A stretch of DNA of 59,969 bases from positions 829,641-889,609 of the forward strand of contig NZ_RDBO01000077.1 of assembly GCF_008120935.1 (NCBI RefSeq), written 5' to 3'. Positions 42,040-50,989 of this stretch are shown here, one piece after another. The position numbers and the translations under genes were made by a program. Under the pieces are notes generated by a model that was not told the origin of the DNA, ran no database searches, and saw only the letters and a list, made by a program, of their open reading frames with translations. Every line of letters begins with the position of its first letter. Positions within the stretch are counted from its first letter, which is position 1. The stretch is from Streptomyces sp. sk2.1 (lineage in GTDB: Bacteria; Actinomycetota; Actinomycetes; Streptomycetales; Streptomycetaceae).

Positions 42040-42420
42040 ATGGAGCAGAGCGAAGTGGTGAAGCGCGTGGTGGGCATCCTCACGGAGGCGGGCGAGATCC
42101 GTCGGCTCCTGGAGGAGAACGCCGACCGCGAGGACCTGGACACCGACCCCGGCGTGGTGACCGTCCTCCTGAACGAGACCATGCCCCGGATCTCCGTCCC
42201 CGAGGACGCCTCGATCGACGAGGTCGCGACACTCGTCGGCCGCGAGGTCGGCGCCGCGGTGGAACAGCTGGTCGGCGCGTTCACCCTGGCCTTCGCGATG
42301 CTGGCCCAGGTGCACGACTCCGGCCGGACGGACGTGACCTCCGCCGACGTGCTCCAGGACCTGGCCCTGAAGGCCGAACAGATCGGTTCCTCCGGCGGGT
42401 CGGAGGAACCGGGGGCGTAG
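42040..42420 (+). CDS. Small acidic protein of unknown function
   Basis: A 126-residue acidic, helical protein that I do not recognise. It begins MEQSEVVKRVVGILTEAGEI and contains ISVPEDASIDEVATLVGREVGAAVEQLV followed by a more hydrophobic helix (GAFTLAFAMLAQVHDSG). There is no signal peptide, metal site or catalytic motif. Good codon bias and a sound -10 next to the ATG support it as a real gene. It probably starts leaderless at 42040. Its neighbours, a secreted peptidase and a TPR-like protein, give no functional hint. Confidence 0.7.
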   Translation: MEQSEVVKRVVGILTEAGEIRRLLEENADREDLDTDPGVVTVLLNETMPRISVPEDASIDEVATLVGREVGAAVEQLVGAFTLAFAMLAQVHDSGRTDVTSADVLQDLALKAEQIGSSGGSEEPGA

Positions 42421-42598
42421 CCCGGTCCGCACCCCTCGCCGGGCAGCCCGGCACCCTGTACCAACTCCCGTTCGTCCGTGCATACTTGGCGAACTCCGCC
42501 CCGTGGGGACGGGGCGTTCCGGGCTCCCGGACGGGCGGCTCCGGTACGCCGGTGCCGGGCCCGGACGCCCGGCAGGGGCTCACCCGGACGGAGGCGGC

Positions 42599-44248
42599 AT
42601 GCGGACCGGTCACGGCGGGTGGGAGGACCGGGTCGGTGCGCTGTACTGGCAGGGCCTGGAAGCCCAGCGGGGCGGTGGTTCCGCGACGGGCGCGCGGGAG
42701 GAGTCGCTGCGCCTGCACCAGGAAGCGGTGGACATCGTCCGCGGGGAGCTGCGCTCCCGCCCCGACGAGCCGCGGCTGTTCGAGATGCTCGCGTCCCTCC
42801 TGTACACGATGGCCGCCTCGCACACGGCCCTGGAGCGGCCGGTGGAAGCGGTGCGGCTGCTGGAGGAGAGCGAGACCTCCTACGCGCGGTCGGGCGTCCC
42901 CGCGGCCAAGCGGCGCCTGCTGATCGCCGACGTCCGCATGCGCAGGGCACGGGCGCACGGGCTGGCCGGGCACGGGGTGTCGGCCCTGTTCTGCGCGGAC
43001 CGGGCGATCGCGGCCTACGCCCTCGCGGGCATGCCCTCGGCCGGCCCTCCGAGGTCGCTCGAACTGGCCCGGGTGCTCAGCGTCGCGAGCGTGGTCCACC
43101 TGGGGCACGGAGATCCCGATCAGGCGCTCGCCTGCGCCGGGCAGGCGCTGTCCCGGTACCGCCAGGGCATCGCCGTGCTCAACGCCGACAAGGACGCACA
43201 CCTCGGCTACGCGGTCGACATGGCCGCCGATGTCGCCGCCCGGATCGAGGCGGCCCGCGGCAACTGGGACAACGCCCTCGCCGTGGACGCGTTCGTACTG
43301 GAGGCGGTCCGGGTCGGCTGGGGGAGCCGGGCCCGCGCCCTCGCCCGCCAGGCGGTGCACCTGCGGGCCGCCGGGCGACCCGGCGCGGCCGCCGCACTGG
43401 GCCGGGCCGCCGAACTGGACCCGGACGCGGTCCGCAGGGAGGAACGGATCCTGTCCGCCGGCGTGCCGATCTCCCTGGCGGAGGCACTCGTGCGCGCGGA
43501 GGGCGCGCTGGGCGATCCGCGGGCACGGCGACTGCGGCAGGCCCTGACCGGCCGGGAGACCTACTCGACCACCGGGCGAGGAGAACCCGGCCGGCGGGCC
43601 GACCTGGCGGGAACCCTGGCCGACCTCGCCGAACGCCTGACCGCGCACGCGCCGCAAGCCGCATGGCGGGCGGCGGTCGAGAGCCATCTGCTGCATCTCG
43701 GCGCGTTCGCCGACCGGACCGACAGCGAGTACAAGTGGCTGATGGACCGGGGCCACGACTGGGCCCGGGCACTGCTGACGACGGCGCTGCTCGCCCGCGA
43801 CCACCACGACGGACCGATGCGGGACGACGTGCGCGAGGCCGTGGACGACCTGCGCGCCCGCCTGCGGGCTCTGGGCACCCTGGTCCCGAAGGACCCCCGG
43901 GGCGCGGCCATGCTGGCCCCGGCGCTCCAGGGCCTGGCCCTGACGGACCGTGCGACGGAAGTGCTGTCGCAACCCGGCACGGCGACAGGAACGGCGGGGG
44001 CGGCGGAACCGGGCCGGGACGCGGCGGAGACGGACGCCCCGGCAGAGGCACCGACCCCAGCGCCCTCACCGGCTGCACCGGCCCCAGCGCCCTCATCGAC
44101 GGCACCCGCTCCACCGGCTTCACCTGCTCCACCGACGGCACCTGCTCCACCCGCTCCACCGTCGAAACCGCTGCCCGCGCCGTCCGCGGAGCCCGGGACC
44201 CCGCCCCGGCGCCGGTCCTTCTTCCGCCGACGCGGAACGAAGCCGTGA
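42599..44248 (+). CDS. TPR-like repeat protein with Pro/Ala-rich tail
   Basis: A 549-residue protein. Residues about 10-440 are helical pairs with TPR-like patterns (LFEMLASLLYTMAASHTALE, ARVLSVASVVHLGHGDPDQAL, ALARQAVHLRAAGRPGAAAAL). The next 90 residues are Pro/Ala/Thr low-complexity, ending in a basic tail RRRSFFRRRGTKP. It has no signal peptide. TPR folds bind other proteins; the partner is unknown. ATG 42599 is chosen for GGAGGCGGC directly upstream; an earlier start at 42503 has none. Confidence 0.8.
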   Translation: MRTGHGGWEDRVGALYWQGLEAQRGGGSATGAREESLRLHQEAVDIVRGELRSRPDEPRLFEMLASLLYTMAASHTALERPVEAVRLLEESETSYARSGVPAAKRRLLIADVRMRRARAHGLAGHGVSALFCADRAIAAYALAGMPSAGPPRSLELARVLSVASVVHLGHGDPDQALACAGQALSRYRQGIAVLNADKDAHLGYAVDMAADVAARIEAARGNWDNALAVDAFVLEAVRVGWGSRARALARQAVHLRAAGRPGAAAALGRAAELDPDAVRREERILSAGVPISLAEALVRAEGALGDPRARRLRQALTGRETYSTTGRGEPGRRADLAGTLADLAERLTAHAPQAAWRAAVESHLLHLGAFADRTDSEYKWLMDRGHDWARALLTTALLARDHHDGPMRDDVREAVDDLRARLRALGTLVPKDPRGAAMLAPALQGLALTDRATEVLSQPGTATGTAGAAEPGRDAAETDAPAEAPTPAPSPAAPAPAPSSTAPAPPASPAPPTAPAPPAPPSKPLPAPSAEPGTPPRRRSFFRRRGTKP

Positions 44249-44356
44249 CGCCCGGCCCGGAACTCCGGGCGCGTGCGGGTCACCGGGAACCACGGACCGC
44301 CGGACATCCGCGCGGAGGCGGACGGCGCGGTGGCGCATCGACGGGAAGGGGCGGAC

Positions 44357-44782
44357 GTGGACCGAGGGGCCAGTCGGGAAAGGCTGTACATCGGGGGGCT
44401 CCAGCACACGAGTCTCATCTTCTCCGCGGAGGGGCTGCGCGTCTGCCACTACCGCGACGAGCTGGGCTGGGACGGGGTGCGCGTGGTCGGTCACTACATG
44501 GCGCGCGAAGAGGTCTGGGAGTGGGACGAGATCGCCGGGTTCTCCTGGGGCACGTGGGGCGCCACCCTGCCGCAGTTCCGCATGGTCCCGGTCCCGGGGC
44601 CCCGGGGCGACGCCGTCTTCCCGCAGGGGCGCGGCGTGGTGCTCTGTTCGAGCCGCAACTTCACCCGTGAGGGATGGCGGCAGGTGGCCCGCGCGGTCGA
44701 GTACTTCACCGAGGGCCGGATCGTCGTCGTTCCGCGAGTGCCGAAGAAGAGCGGCCACTGGTGGAAGACGTCAAAAATCTAG
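44357..44782 (+). CDS. Protein of unknown function, PH-like pattern
   Basis: A 141-residue protein, probably beta-rich with a closing helix (RQVARAVEYFTEG), reminiscent of PH-like folds. Visible segments include LYIGGLQHTSLIFSAEGL, a Trp-rich turn VWEWDEIAGFSWGTWG, and a C-terminus RVPKKSGHWWKTSKI. I do not recognise a family name. GTG 44357 is preferred because GAAGGGG lies 5 nt upstream; an upstream GTG at 44273 would add 28 residues. It is followed by a gap and a minus-strand tRNA gene. Confidence 0.65.
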   Translation: MDRGASRERLYIGGLQHTSLIFSAEGLRVCHYRDELGWDGVRVVGHYMAREEVWEWDEIAGFSWGTWGATLPQFRMVPVPGPRGDAVFPQGRGVVLCSSRNFTREGWRQVARAVEYFTEGRIVVVPRVPKKSGHWWKTSKI

Positions 44783-44860
44783 AACCGGCCGCAGGGGAAC
44801 CGGACATACGGACCGAAGGCAGGGGACCGGTCGCCCCGGGCAATGCGTGATCGCTCATGG

Positions 44861-44902
44861 AAAAGGCCCTCCGATCTGGCTTGTCGCCTGATCAGAGGGC
44901 CT
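44861..44902 (-). terminator. Rho-independent terminator of tRNA-Arg gene
   Basis: On the minus strand AGGCCCTCTGATC pairs with GATCGGAGGGCCT (one mismatch) around an 11-13-nt loop and is followed by TTTT. This is a standard intrinsic terminator for the tRNA transcript. Confidence 0.85.
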
Positions 44903-44908
44903 GTTCGG

Positions 44909-44926
44909 CACCTTGTGCAAGGTGCC
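44909..44926 (-). other. Palindrome at tRNA 3' end
   Basis: GCACCTTGTGCAAGGTGC is nearly self-complementary and overlaps the 3' end of the tRNA. It may shape 3' processing of the precursor. Confidence 0.4.
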
Positions 44927-44994
44927 CCCGGCAGGATTCGAACCTGCGCACACGGCTCCGGAGGCCGATGCTCTATCCCCTGAGCTACGGGGGC
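44923..44994 (-). tRNA. tRNA-Arg (anticodon CCG)
   Basis: The minus strand folds as a class I tRNA: acceptor GCCCCCG/CGGGGGC, D-stem GCTC/GAGC, anticodon loop CTCCGGA (anticodon CCG, reads CGG), T-arm GCAGG-TTCGAAT-CCTGC, discriminator A. The genome encodes CC but not the last A of CCA, so the tail is completed by the nucleotidyltransferase. It lies just upstream of the ArgS-like nrtL region. Confidence 0.95.
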
Positions 44995-45212
44995 GTATCG
45001 CTGTGTTGCTCGGCGACGGGTGAAACACTACCAGCTTCCGGAGGGTGTCCGTGAACAGGTATTTCCGGGCCGTCGGGAACGGTGCCGAGGGGGCCGGACG
45101 GAGGGCCGGGGAGGGGCGTGCGGTGCGCGCCGGATGCATCCGGCCAACGCCTCGCGCCACCCGTCCGGGGGCGGAAGTGGGTAAAACCCGGACGCAGCCA
45201 CGGGGGCGCCCC

Positions 45213-45218
45213 TACTCT
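45213..45218 (+). promoter_or_regulatory. -10-like hexamer for response regulator, leaderless arrangement
   Basis: TACTCT lies 6 nt before the GTG at 45225. Confidence 0.4.
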
Positions 45219-45224
45219 CGGAGT

Positions 45225-45659
45225 GTGTCAGGGGCGTGTGGCCGCGTGCTTGTTGTCGACGACAACAAGGTCATCCGGCAGTTGATCAGGGTCAACCTGG
45301 AGCTTGAGGGCTTCGAGGTCGTGACCGCGGCCGATGGTGTCGAGTGTCTGGATCTGGTGCATCGGGTCCTTCCCGATGTGATCACGCTCGATGTCGTCAT
45401 GCCCCGGCTGGACGGTCTGCAGACCGCCACCAGATTGCGCTCCGACCCGCGGACCAGACATCTGCCCGTGGCGATCATCAGCGCCTGCACGCCCTACGAG
45501 GTGGACAGCGGGGTCGCCGCGGGCGTCGACGCGTTCCTGGCGAAGCCCTTCGAGCCGAGCGAGCTGGTACGGCTCGTGCGGCGGCTGGCGGACCGGGAGC
45601 CGCCCTCGTCGCTCGACGGCAGGCACGGGGCCGGTCGTGCGGAGAGCGCCGCGGGGTGA
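45225..45659 (+). CDS. Single-domain response regulator
   Basis: A 144-residue CheY-like receiver without an output domain. The acidic pair is D12/D13 (VLVVDDNKV), the phosphorylated Asp is D56 (ITLDVVMPRLDG), the switch Ser is near 86 (AIISAC) and the conserved Lys is K107 (FLAKPFEP). It ends in a short polar tail. Such proteins act through protein contacts. No kinase is adjacent. The frame is open far upstream, but GTG 45225 begins just before the fold and follows a -10-like hexamer; GTG 45246 is an alternative. Confidence 0.85.
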   Translation: MSGACGRVLVVDDNKVIRQLIRVNLELEGFEVVTAADGVECLDLVHRVLPDVITLDVVMPRLDGLQTATRLRSDPRTRHLPVAIISACTPYEVDSGVAAGVDAFLAKPFEPSELVRLVRRLADREPPSSLDGRHGAGRAESAAG

Positions 45660-45702
45660 CCGCATGGCGAAACGGGGTCGCGATGTGCCCCCCTTTCTCC
45701 CA

Positions 45703-45708
45703 TACGCT
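45703..45708 (+). promoter_or_regulatory. -10-like hexamer for nrtL, leaderless arrangement
   Basis: TACGCT lies 6 nt before the GTG at 45715 with no Shine-Dalgarno sequence. If used, nrtL (and possibly lysA) would start from a leaderless mRNA. Confidence 0.4.
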
Positions 45709-45714
45709 TGTCCC

Positions 45715-46713
45715 GTGACCCCCGCCGACCTCTCCAGGACCGTGCTGCACGCCGTGCGCCGCGCGGTCGACGAGAACGCCCTGCGCGCGCCCGTCCCCGC
45801 GCGCGTGCGGGTGGAGCGGACCAGGCCCGGCGGGCGCGGGGACTACGCCTGCGCCGTCGCGCTCCAGCTGGCCGGACCCGCCGCGCTGCCCGCCAGGGAC
45901 GTGGCCGAGATCCTCCGGGAACGGATCCGGGAGGCGCCGGGCATCGCGGGTGTCGAGGTCACCGGACCGGGCTTCCTGAACTTCACCCTGCCGGCCGCCG
46001 CGCGCGGGCTCGGACCGCTCGTCCGGACCATCCGGGAACGCGGCACCGGCTACGGGCACGGGGACGCCCTCGCCGGCACCTCCGTCTCGTTCGCACCCGT
46101 CGAGGAGGTCCGCGCCCGGGTCGTCACCGACACCGTCGAGCGACTGCTCCGGGCCCGGGGGGCGACGGTGGGGGAGCGGACCGCGGACGGGGAGGCGCTG
46201 CACGTGGTGCCGGTGCCCGCCGCCGACCGCGACCTCTTCGAGCGGCTCGGGACCGACGCCGCGCGCTGGGCGATGCTGCGGGCAGCCCCGCACGACCGGC
46301 CCCGGGGCACGGGGGGCACGGAACTGCTCGTGCAGCAGGAGGGCAACCCGCTGTTCCGGGTGCGCTACGCGTATGCCCGGACCCGCGCGCTGAGCGGCAA
46401 CGCCCGCCGGCTCGGGTTCGGCGCCGCGTACGAGCAGGACGTGGACGCGCCCGCGCTCGGCGCGCTGCTCGCCGACCACCCCGACGTGCTCGCCGCCGCC
46501 GCCCGGCACCGCGAGCCGGACCGGGTCGCCCGGCAGCTGGAGGCCGTCGCGGCGGCCTTCTTCGACTTCCACGACAGCGCCTCGCCGCTCCCCGTCGGTG
46601 ACGAGAAACCCTCGGCCGCCCACCGTTCCCGGCTCGCCCTCGCCGAAGCCGCCGGGACGGTGCTGGCCGGTGGCCTGTCCCTGCTCGGCGTCAGCGCACC
46701 CGAAGTCCTCTGA
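45715..46713 (+). CDS. nrtL: ArgS-related anticodon-binding protein NrtL
   Basis: A 332-residue relative of arginyl-tRNA synthetase. The N-terminal part resembles the ArgS additional domain (VALQLAGPAALPARDVAEILRERI, GVEVTGPGFLNFTLP). The C-terminal 120 residues are a DALR anticodon-binding domain (FRVRYAYARTRALSGNARRLG, FHDSASPLPV, LALAEAAGTVLAGGLSLLGV). The HIGH and KMSKS catalytic core is missing, so it cannot charge tRNA and may bind tRNA-Arg. It sits 27 bp upstream of lysA, where other actinobacteria have argS, and 0.7 kb from a tRNA-Arg gene. Confidence 0.85.
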   Translation: MTPADLSRTVLHAVRRAVDENALRAPVPARVRVERTRPGGRGDYACAVALQLAGPAALPARDVAEILRERIREAPGIAGVEVTGPGFLNFTLPAAARGLGPLVRTIRERGTGYGHGDALAGTSVSFAPVEEVRARVVTDTVERLLRARGATVGERTADGEALHVVPVPAADRDLFERLGTDAARWAMLRAAPHDRPRGTGGTELLVQQEGNPLFRVRYAYARTRALSGNARRLGFGAAYEQDVDAPALGALLADHPDVLAAAARHREPDRVARQLEAVAAAFFDFHDSASPLPVGDEKPSAAHRSRLALAEAAGTVLAGGLSLLGVSAPEVL

Positions 46714-46739
46714 GAGACCCGAGAGAGCAGAGCAACACG

Positions 46740-48131
46740 ATGAGCCGATCCGCACACCCCGCCGGTCCCCGCCACGCCGACGTCATGACGGAGGGCCACT
46801 ACACGGCCCCGCCCGCCGACCTCAACGCCCTGGACCCGAAGGTCTGGGCCCGTACCGTCACCCGGGACGAGGACGGTGCGGTCACCGTCGGCGGGATCGG
46901 GGTGACCCGGCTGGCCGAGGAGTTCGGCACCCCCGCCTACGTCCTCGACGAGAGCGACTTCCGGGCCCGCTGCCGGGCCTGGGCCGACGCCTTCGGACGG
47001 GACGCCGACGTCTTCTACGCGGGCAAGGCGTTCCTGTCGCGCGCCGTCGTGCGCTGGCTGAAGGAGGAAGGACTCAACCTCGACGTCTGCTCCGGCGGGG
47101 AGCTGACCTGCGCCCTGGACGCCGGGATGCCCGCCGAGCGCATCGCCTTCCACGGCAACAACAAGACCGCCGAGGAGATCGAGCGGGCGGTCACCGTCGG
47201 CGTCGGGCGCATCGTGCTCGACTCCTTCCAGGAGATCGCCCGGGTCTCGCACATCGCGCAGCGGCTCGGCAGGCGGCAGCGCGTCCAGATCCGCGTCACC
47301 GTCGGCGTCGAGGCGCACACCCACGAGTTCATCGCCACCGCGCACGAGGACCAGAAGTTCGGCATCGCGCTGGCCGGGGGACAGGCCGCCGAGGCGGTGC
47401 GCCGGGCGCTCACCCTCGACGGGCTCGAACTCATCGGCATCCACTCGCACATCGGCTCGCAGATCTTCGACATGGCCGGCTTCGAGGTCTCCGCCCGGCG
47501 CGTGGTGCAACTGCTCGCCGAGGTGCGCGACGAGCACGGCGTGGAACTGCCCGAGATCGACCTGGGCGGCGGCCTCGGCATCGCGTACACCTCCGAGGAC
47601 GACCCGCGCGAGCCGCACGAGATCGCCAAGGCGCTCGGCGACATCGTGACCCGCGAGTGCGAGGCCGCCGGGCTCGCCACCCCGCGGATCTCCGTCGAGC
47701 CGGGCCGCGCCATCGTCGGACCGACCGCCTTCACGCTGTACGAGGTCGGCACCGTCAAGCCCCTGGAGGGACTGCGCACGTACGTCAGCGTCGACGGCGG
47801 CATGTCGGACAACATCCGCACCGCGCTGTACGACGCCGAGTACACCGTCGCGCTCGCCTCGCGCACCTCCGACGCCGAGCCGATGCTCGTCCGGGTCGTC
47901 GGGAAGCACTGCGAGAGCGGCGACATCGTGGTCAAGGACGCGTTCCTGCCGTCCGACATCGCCCCCGGCGACCTGATCGCGGTGCCCGCCACCGGCGCGT
48001 ACTGCCGCTCGATGGCGAGCAACTACAACCACGCCCTGCGTCCGCCCGTCGTCGCCGTGCGCGACGGAGCGGCGCGAGTGATCGTCAGGCGCGAGACGGA
48101 GGAAGATCTCCTGCGTCTCGATGTCGGCTGA
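46740..48131 (+). CDS. lysA: Diaminopimelate decarboxylase
   Basis: A 463-residue PLP enzyme that converts meso-diaminopimelate to lysine, the last step of the DAP pathway. The PLP Lys is in DVFYAGKAFLSRA, the substrate and cofactor loops are HSHIGSQIF, GGGLGIAYT and EPGRAIVGP, and the active-site Cys is in GKHCESGDI. ATG 46740 is used; an in-frame Met at 46785 is possible. It is 26 bp after nrtL and followed by a hairpin before hom, which gives lysine and threonine genes side by side. Confidence 0.96.
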   Translation: MSRSAHPAGPRHADVMTEGHYTAPPADLNALDPKVWARTVTRDEDGAVTVGGIGVTRLAEEFGTPAYVLDESDFRARCRAWADAFGRDADVFYAGKAFLSRAVVRWLKEEGLNLDVCSGGELTCALDAGMPAERIAFHGNNKTAEEIERAVTVGVGRIVLDSFQEIARVSHIAQRLGRRQRVQIRVTVGVEAHTHEFIATAHEDQKFGIALAGGQAAEAVRRALTLDGLELIGIHSHIGSQIFDMAGFEVSARRVVQLLAEVRDEHGVELPEIDLGGGLGIAYTSEDDPREPHEIAKALGDIVTRECEAAGLATPRISVEPGRAIVGPTAFTLYEVGTVKPLEGLRTYVSVDGGMSDNIRTALYDAEYTVALASRTSDAEPMLVRVVGKHCESGDIVVKDAFLPSDIAPGDLIAVPATGAYCRSMASNYNHALRPPVVAVRDGAARVIVRRETEEDLLRLDVG

Positions 48132-48151
48132 TGAAATAGATGTCTCAGGAT

Positions 48152-48180
48152 CCGGACGGGTAGCAGAAACCCCCGTCCGG
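48152..48180 (+). terminator. Stem-loop between lysA and hom
   Basis: CCGGACGGG and CCCGTCCGG form a perfect 9-bp stem with an 11-nt loop 20 bp past the lysA stop. It may end lysA transcripts or lower read-through into hom. Confidence 0.6.
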
Positions 48181-48226
48181 TGAGTGAGACTGGTCCACAC
48201 ATCGGATGTAAAGGAAACGAGGTCGG

Positions 48227-49555
48227 ATGATGCGTACGCGTCCGCTGAAGGTGGCGCTGCTGGGCTGTGGAGTGGTCGGCTCAGAGGTGGCGCGCATCAT
48301 GACGACGCACGCCGACGACCTCGCCGCGCGCATCGGCGCCCCGGTCGAGCTCGCCGGGGTCGCCGTGCGCCGGCCCTCCAAGGCGCGCGAGGGCGTCGAC
48401 CCCGCGCTGATCACCACCGACGCCACGGCCCTGGTCAAACGGGGCGACATCGACGTCGTCATCGAGGTCATCGGGGGCATCGAGCCCGCCCGCACCCTCA
48501 TCACCACCGCCTTCGAGCACGGCGCGAGCGTCGTCTCCGCGAACAAGGCGCTGCTCGCCGAGGACGGCGCGGCCCTGCACGCCGCCGCCGAGCAGCACGG
48601 GCGGGACCTCTACTACGAGGCCGCCGTGGCCGGTGCCATCCCGCTCGTCCGGCCGCTGCGCGAGTCCCTCGCCGGTGACAAGGTCAACCGGGTCCTCGGC
48701 ATCGTGAACGGCACCACCAACTTCATCCTCGACCGGATGGACACCAGCGGGGCGGGATACTCCGAGGCGCTCGACGAGGCCACCGCGCTCGGTTACGCCG
48801 AGGCCGACCCGACCGCCGACGTCGAGGGCTTCGACGCCGCCGCCAAGGCCGCCATCCTCGCCGGGATCGCCTTCCACACCCGGGTCAGGATCGGCGACGT
48901 GTACCGCGAGGGCATCACCGAGGTCACCGCCGCCGACATCGTCTCCGCCCGCCGCATGGGCTGCACCGTCAAGCTCCTCGCGATCTGCGAGCGCGCCGCC
49001 GACGGGAATTCCGTCACCGCGCGCGTGCACCCCGCGATGATCCCGCTGAGCCACCCGCTGGCCTCCGTGCGCGAGGCGTACAACGCGGTCTTCGTCGAGG
49101 CCGAGGCGGCCGGACAGCTCATGTTCTACGGCCCCGGCGCCGGCGGCTCGCCCACCGCGTCCGCGGTCCTCGGCGACCTGGTCGCGGTCTGCCGCAACAA
49201 GCTCAACGAGGCCACCGGCCCCGGTGACTCCGCGTACACCCGACTGCCGGTGAGTCCCATGGGCGACGTCGTCACGCGGTACCACATCAGTCTCGACGTG
49301 GCCGACAAGCCTGGCGTGCTCGCCCAGGTCGCGACGGTCTTCGCCGAACAGGGCGTATCGATCGATACCGTCCGTCAGCAGGGCAGGAATCCGAGCGGCG
49401 GCGACGAGGCCGTCGCCGGGCAGGGCGGCGAGGCCTCCCTCGTCGTCGTCACCCACCGCGCGGCCGACGCCGCCCTCTCGGCGACCGTCGAAGCGCTGCG
49501 CGGGCTCGACACCGTGCGCGGTGTCGCCAGCATCATGCGTGTTGAAGGGGAGTAA
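48227..49555 (+). CDS. hom: Homoserine dehydrogenase
   Basis: A 442-residue enzyme that reduces aspartate semialdehyde to homoserine, the branch point to threonine and methionine. The NAD(P) motif is VALLGCGVVGSEVARI, followed by SANKALLAEDG, GIVNGTTNFILDRM and DPTADVEGFDAAAK. A C-terminal ACT domain (VADKPGVLAQVATVFAEQGV) points to feedback control, typically by threonine. ATG 48227 (or 48230) follows GGAAACGAGG. Its stop is 6 bp before thrC. Confidence 0.96.
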   Translation: MMRTRPLKVALLGCGVVGSEVARIMTTHADDLAARIGAPVELAGVAVRRPSKAREGVDPALITTDATALVKRGDIDVVIEVIGGIEPARTLITTAFEHGASVVSANKALLAEDGAALHAAAEQHGRDLYYEAAVAGAIPLVRPLRESLAGDKVNRVLGIVNGTTNFILDRMDTSGAGYSEALDEATALGYAEADPTADVEGFDAAAKAAILAGIAFHTRVRIGDVYREGITEVTAADIVSARRMGCTVKLLAICERAADGNSVTARVHPAMIPLSHPLASVREAYNAVFVEAEAAGQLMFYGPGAGGSPTASAVLGDLVAVCRNKLNEATGPGDSAYTRLPVSPMGDVVTRYHISLDVADKPGVLAQVATVFAEQGVSIDTVRQQGRNPSGGDEAVAGQGGEASLVVVTHRAADAALSATVEALRGLDTVRGVASIMRVEGE

Positions 49556-49561
49556 GGACCC

Positions 49562-50632
49562 ATGACCAGCAAGGGCACCCACCAGTGGCGCGGCATCATC
49601 GAGGAGTACCGGGACCGCCTTCCGGTCACGAGCACGACGCCGGTCGTCACGCTCCGTGAGGGCGGTACGCCGCTCGTCCCCGCTCAGGTCCTCTCCGAGC
49701 GCACGGGCTGCGAGGTGCACCTCAAGGTCGAGGGCGCCAACCCCACCGGGTCCTTCAAGGACCGCGGCATGACGATGGCCATCACCCGGGCCAAGGAGGA
49801 GGGCGCGAAGGCGGTCATCTGCGCCTCCACCGGCAACACCTCCGCCTCCGCCGCCGCGTACGCGGTGCGGGCCGGCATGGTCTGCGCCGTCCTCGTTCCG
49901 CAGGGCAAGATCGCGCTCGGCAAGATGGGCCAGGCGCTCGTGCACGGCGCCAAGATCCTCCAGGTGGACGGCAATTTCGACGACTGCCTGACGCTGGCCC
50001 GCTCGCTCTCGGACAACTACCCGGTGGCGCTGGTCAATTCGGTCAACCCGGTCCGCATCGAGGGTCAGAAGACCGCCGCGTTCGAGATCGTCGACGCGCT
50101 CGGCGACGCCCCGGACGTCCACGTCCTCCCGGTCGGCAACGCGGGCAACATCACCGCCTACTGGAAGGGTTACAAGGAGTACGCCGGGGACGGCATGTCC
50201 ACGCACACCCCGCGCATGTGGGGCTTCCAGGCGTCCGGCTCCGCGCCCATCGTCCGCGGCGAGATCGTCAAGGAGCCGTCGACCGTCGCCACCGCGATCC
50301 GGATCGGCAACCCGGCCTCCTGGCAGTACGCGCTGAACGCCAGGGACGAATCGGGCGGTTTCATCGACGAGGTGACGGACCGCCAGATTCTGTCCGCCTA
50401 CCGGCTGTTGGCCTCGCAGGAGGGCGTCTTCGTCGAGCCCGCGTCGGCCGCGTCCGTGGCCGGTCTGCTGAAGGCCGCCGAGGAGGGCAAGGTCGACCCG
50501 GGCCAGAAGATCGTCTGCACGGTCACCGGAAACGGCCTCAAGGACCCCGACTGGGCCGTCGCGGGTGCCCCGCAGCCGGTCACGGTCCCCGTCGACGCGG
50601 CCACCGCCGCCGAGAAGCTGGGCCTCGCGTAG
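49562..50632 (+). CDS. thrC: Threonine synthase
   Basis: A 356-residue PLP enzyme that converts O-phosphohomoserine to threonine. The PLP Lys is in NPTGSFKDRGMTM, the phosphate loop STGNTSASAAAYAV follows, and LPVGNAGNITAYWKGY and TVTGNGLKD complete the site. It starts 6 bp after hom and is surely cotranscribed with it. A strong stem-loop follows its stop. Confidence 0.97.
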   Translation: MTSKGTHQWRGIIEEYRDRLPVTSTTPVVTLREGGTPLVPAQVLSERTGCEVHLKVEGANPTGSFKDRGMTMAITRAKEEGAKAVICASTGNTSASAAAYAVRAGMVCAVLVPQGKIALGKMGQALVHGAKILQVDGNFDDCLTLARSLSDNYPVALVNSVNPVRIEGQKTAAFEIVDALGDAPDVHVLPVGNAGNITAYWKGYKEYAGDGMSTHTPRMWGFQASGSAPIVRGEIVKEPSTVATAIRIGNPASWQYALNARDESGGFIDEVTDRQILSAYRLLASQEGVFVEPASAASVAGLLKAAEEGKVDPGQKIVCTVTGNGLKDPDWAVAGAPQPVTVPVDAATAAEKLGLA

Positions 50633-50639
50633 GACCCCC

Positions 50640-50678
50640 GGGCCCGGCCGGTGCGGTCCTTTCCGGCCGGCCGGGCCC
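50640..50678 (+). terminator. Stem-loop after thrC
   Basis: GGGCCCGGCCGG pairs perfectly with CCGGCCGGGCCC 8 bp beyond the thrC stop. thrB 500 bp downstream therefore probably has its own promoter. Confidence 0.7.
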
Positions 50679-50947
50679 GAGGGCGCCCGCGGCAGCCGTT
50701 CGCGGCGGGCCGGGGGCGTCCGGTCGGCGGAAAATCCGGCCCGGCGCCGCCGAAGGAAGTGGGAAAAGCCGTTCCGGGCGCCGGAAAGCCGCGCGGAAGG
50801 GCCCGGCGGACCCGTCCGGCGAAGGACCCGCGGAGCCGCTGCGCAAAGCCCGGCACACCGGTCGGCAAACGCCGTGCGCCATTGCCGGAAAGCCGTTCCC
50901 CGGCGAGCAAGAACCCAGCTCAACCGCCCTTTTCGGGACGGAGAGCG

Positions 50948-50989
50948 CATAGGAGGCGTGCGACACGCATCGTGCGCCTCCTGTGCGCC
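50948..50989 (+). promoter_or_regulatory. Long imperfect hairpin upstream of thrB
   Basis: GCGCATAGGAGGCG pairs with CGCCTCCTGTGCGC (one G-U type mismatch), with an inner CGA/TCG stem around CACGCA. It lies about 185 bp before thrB and could be a terminator or a leader structure. No known riboswitch class is recognised. Confidence 0.45.
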
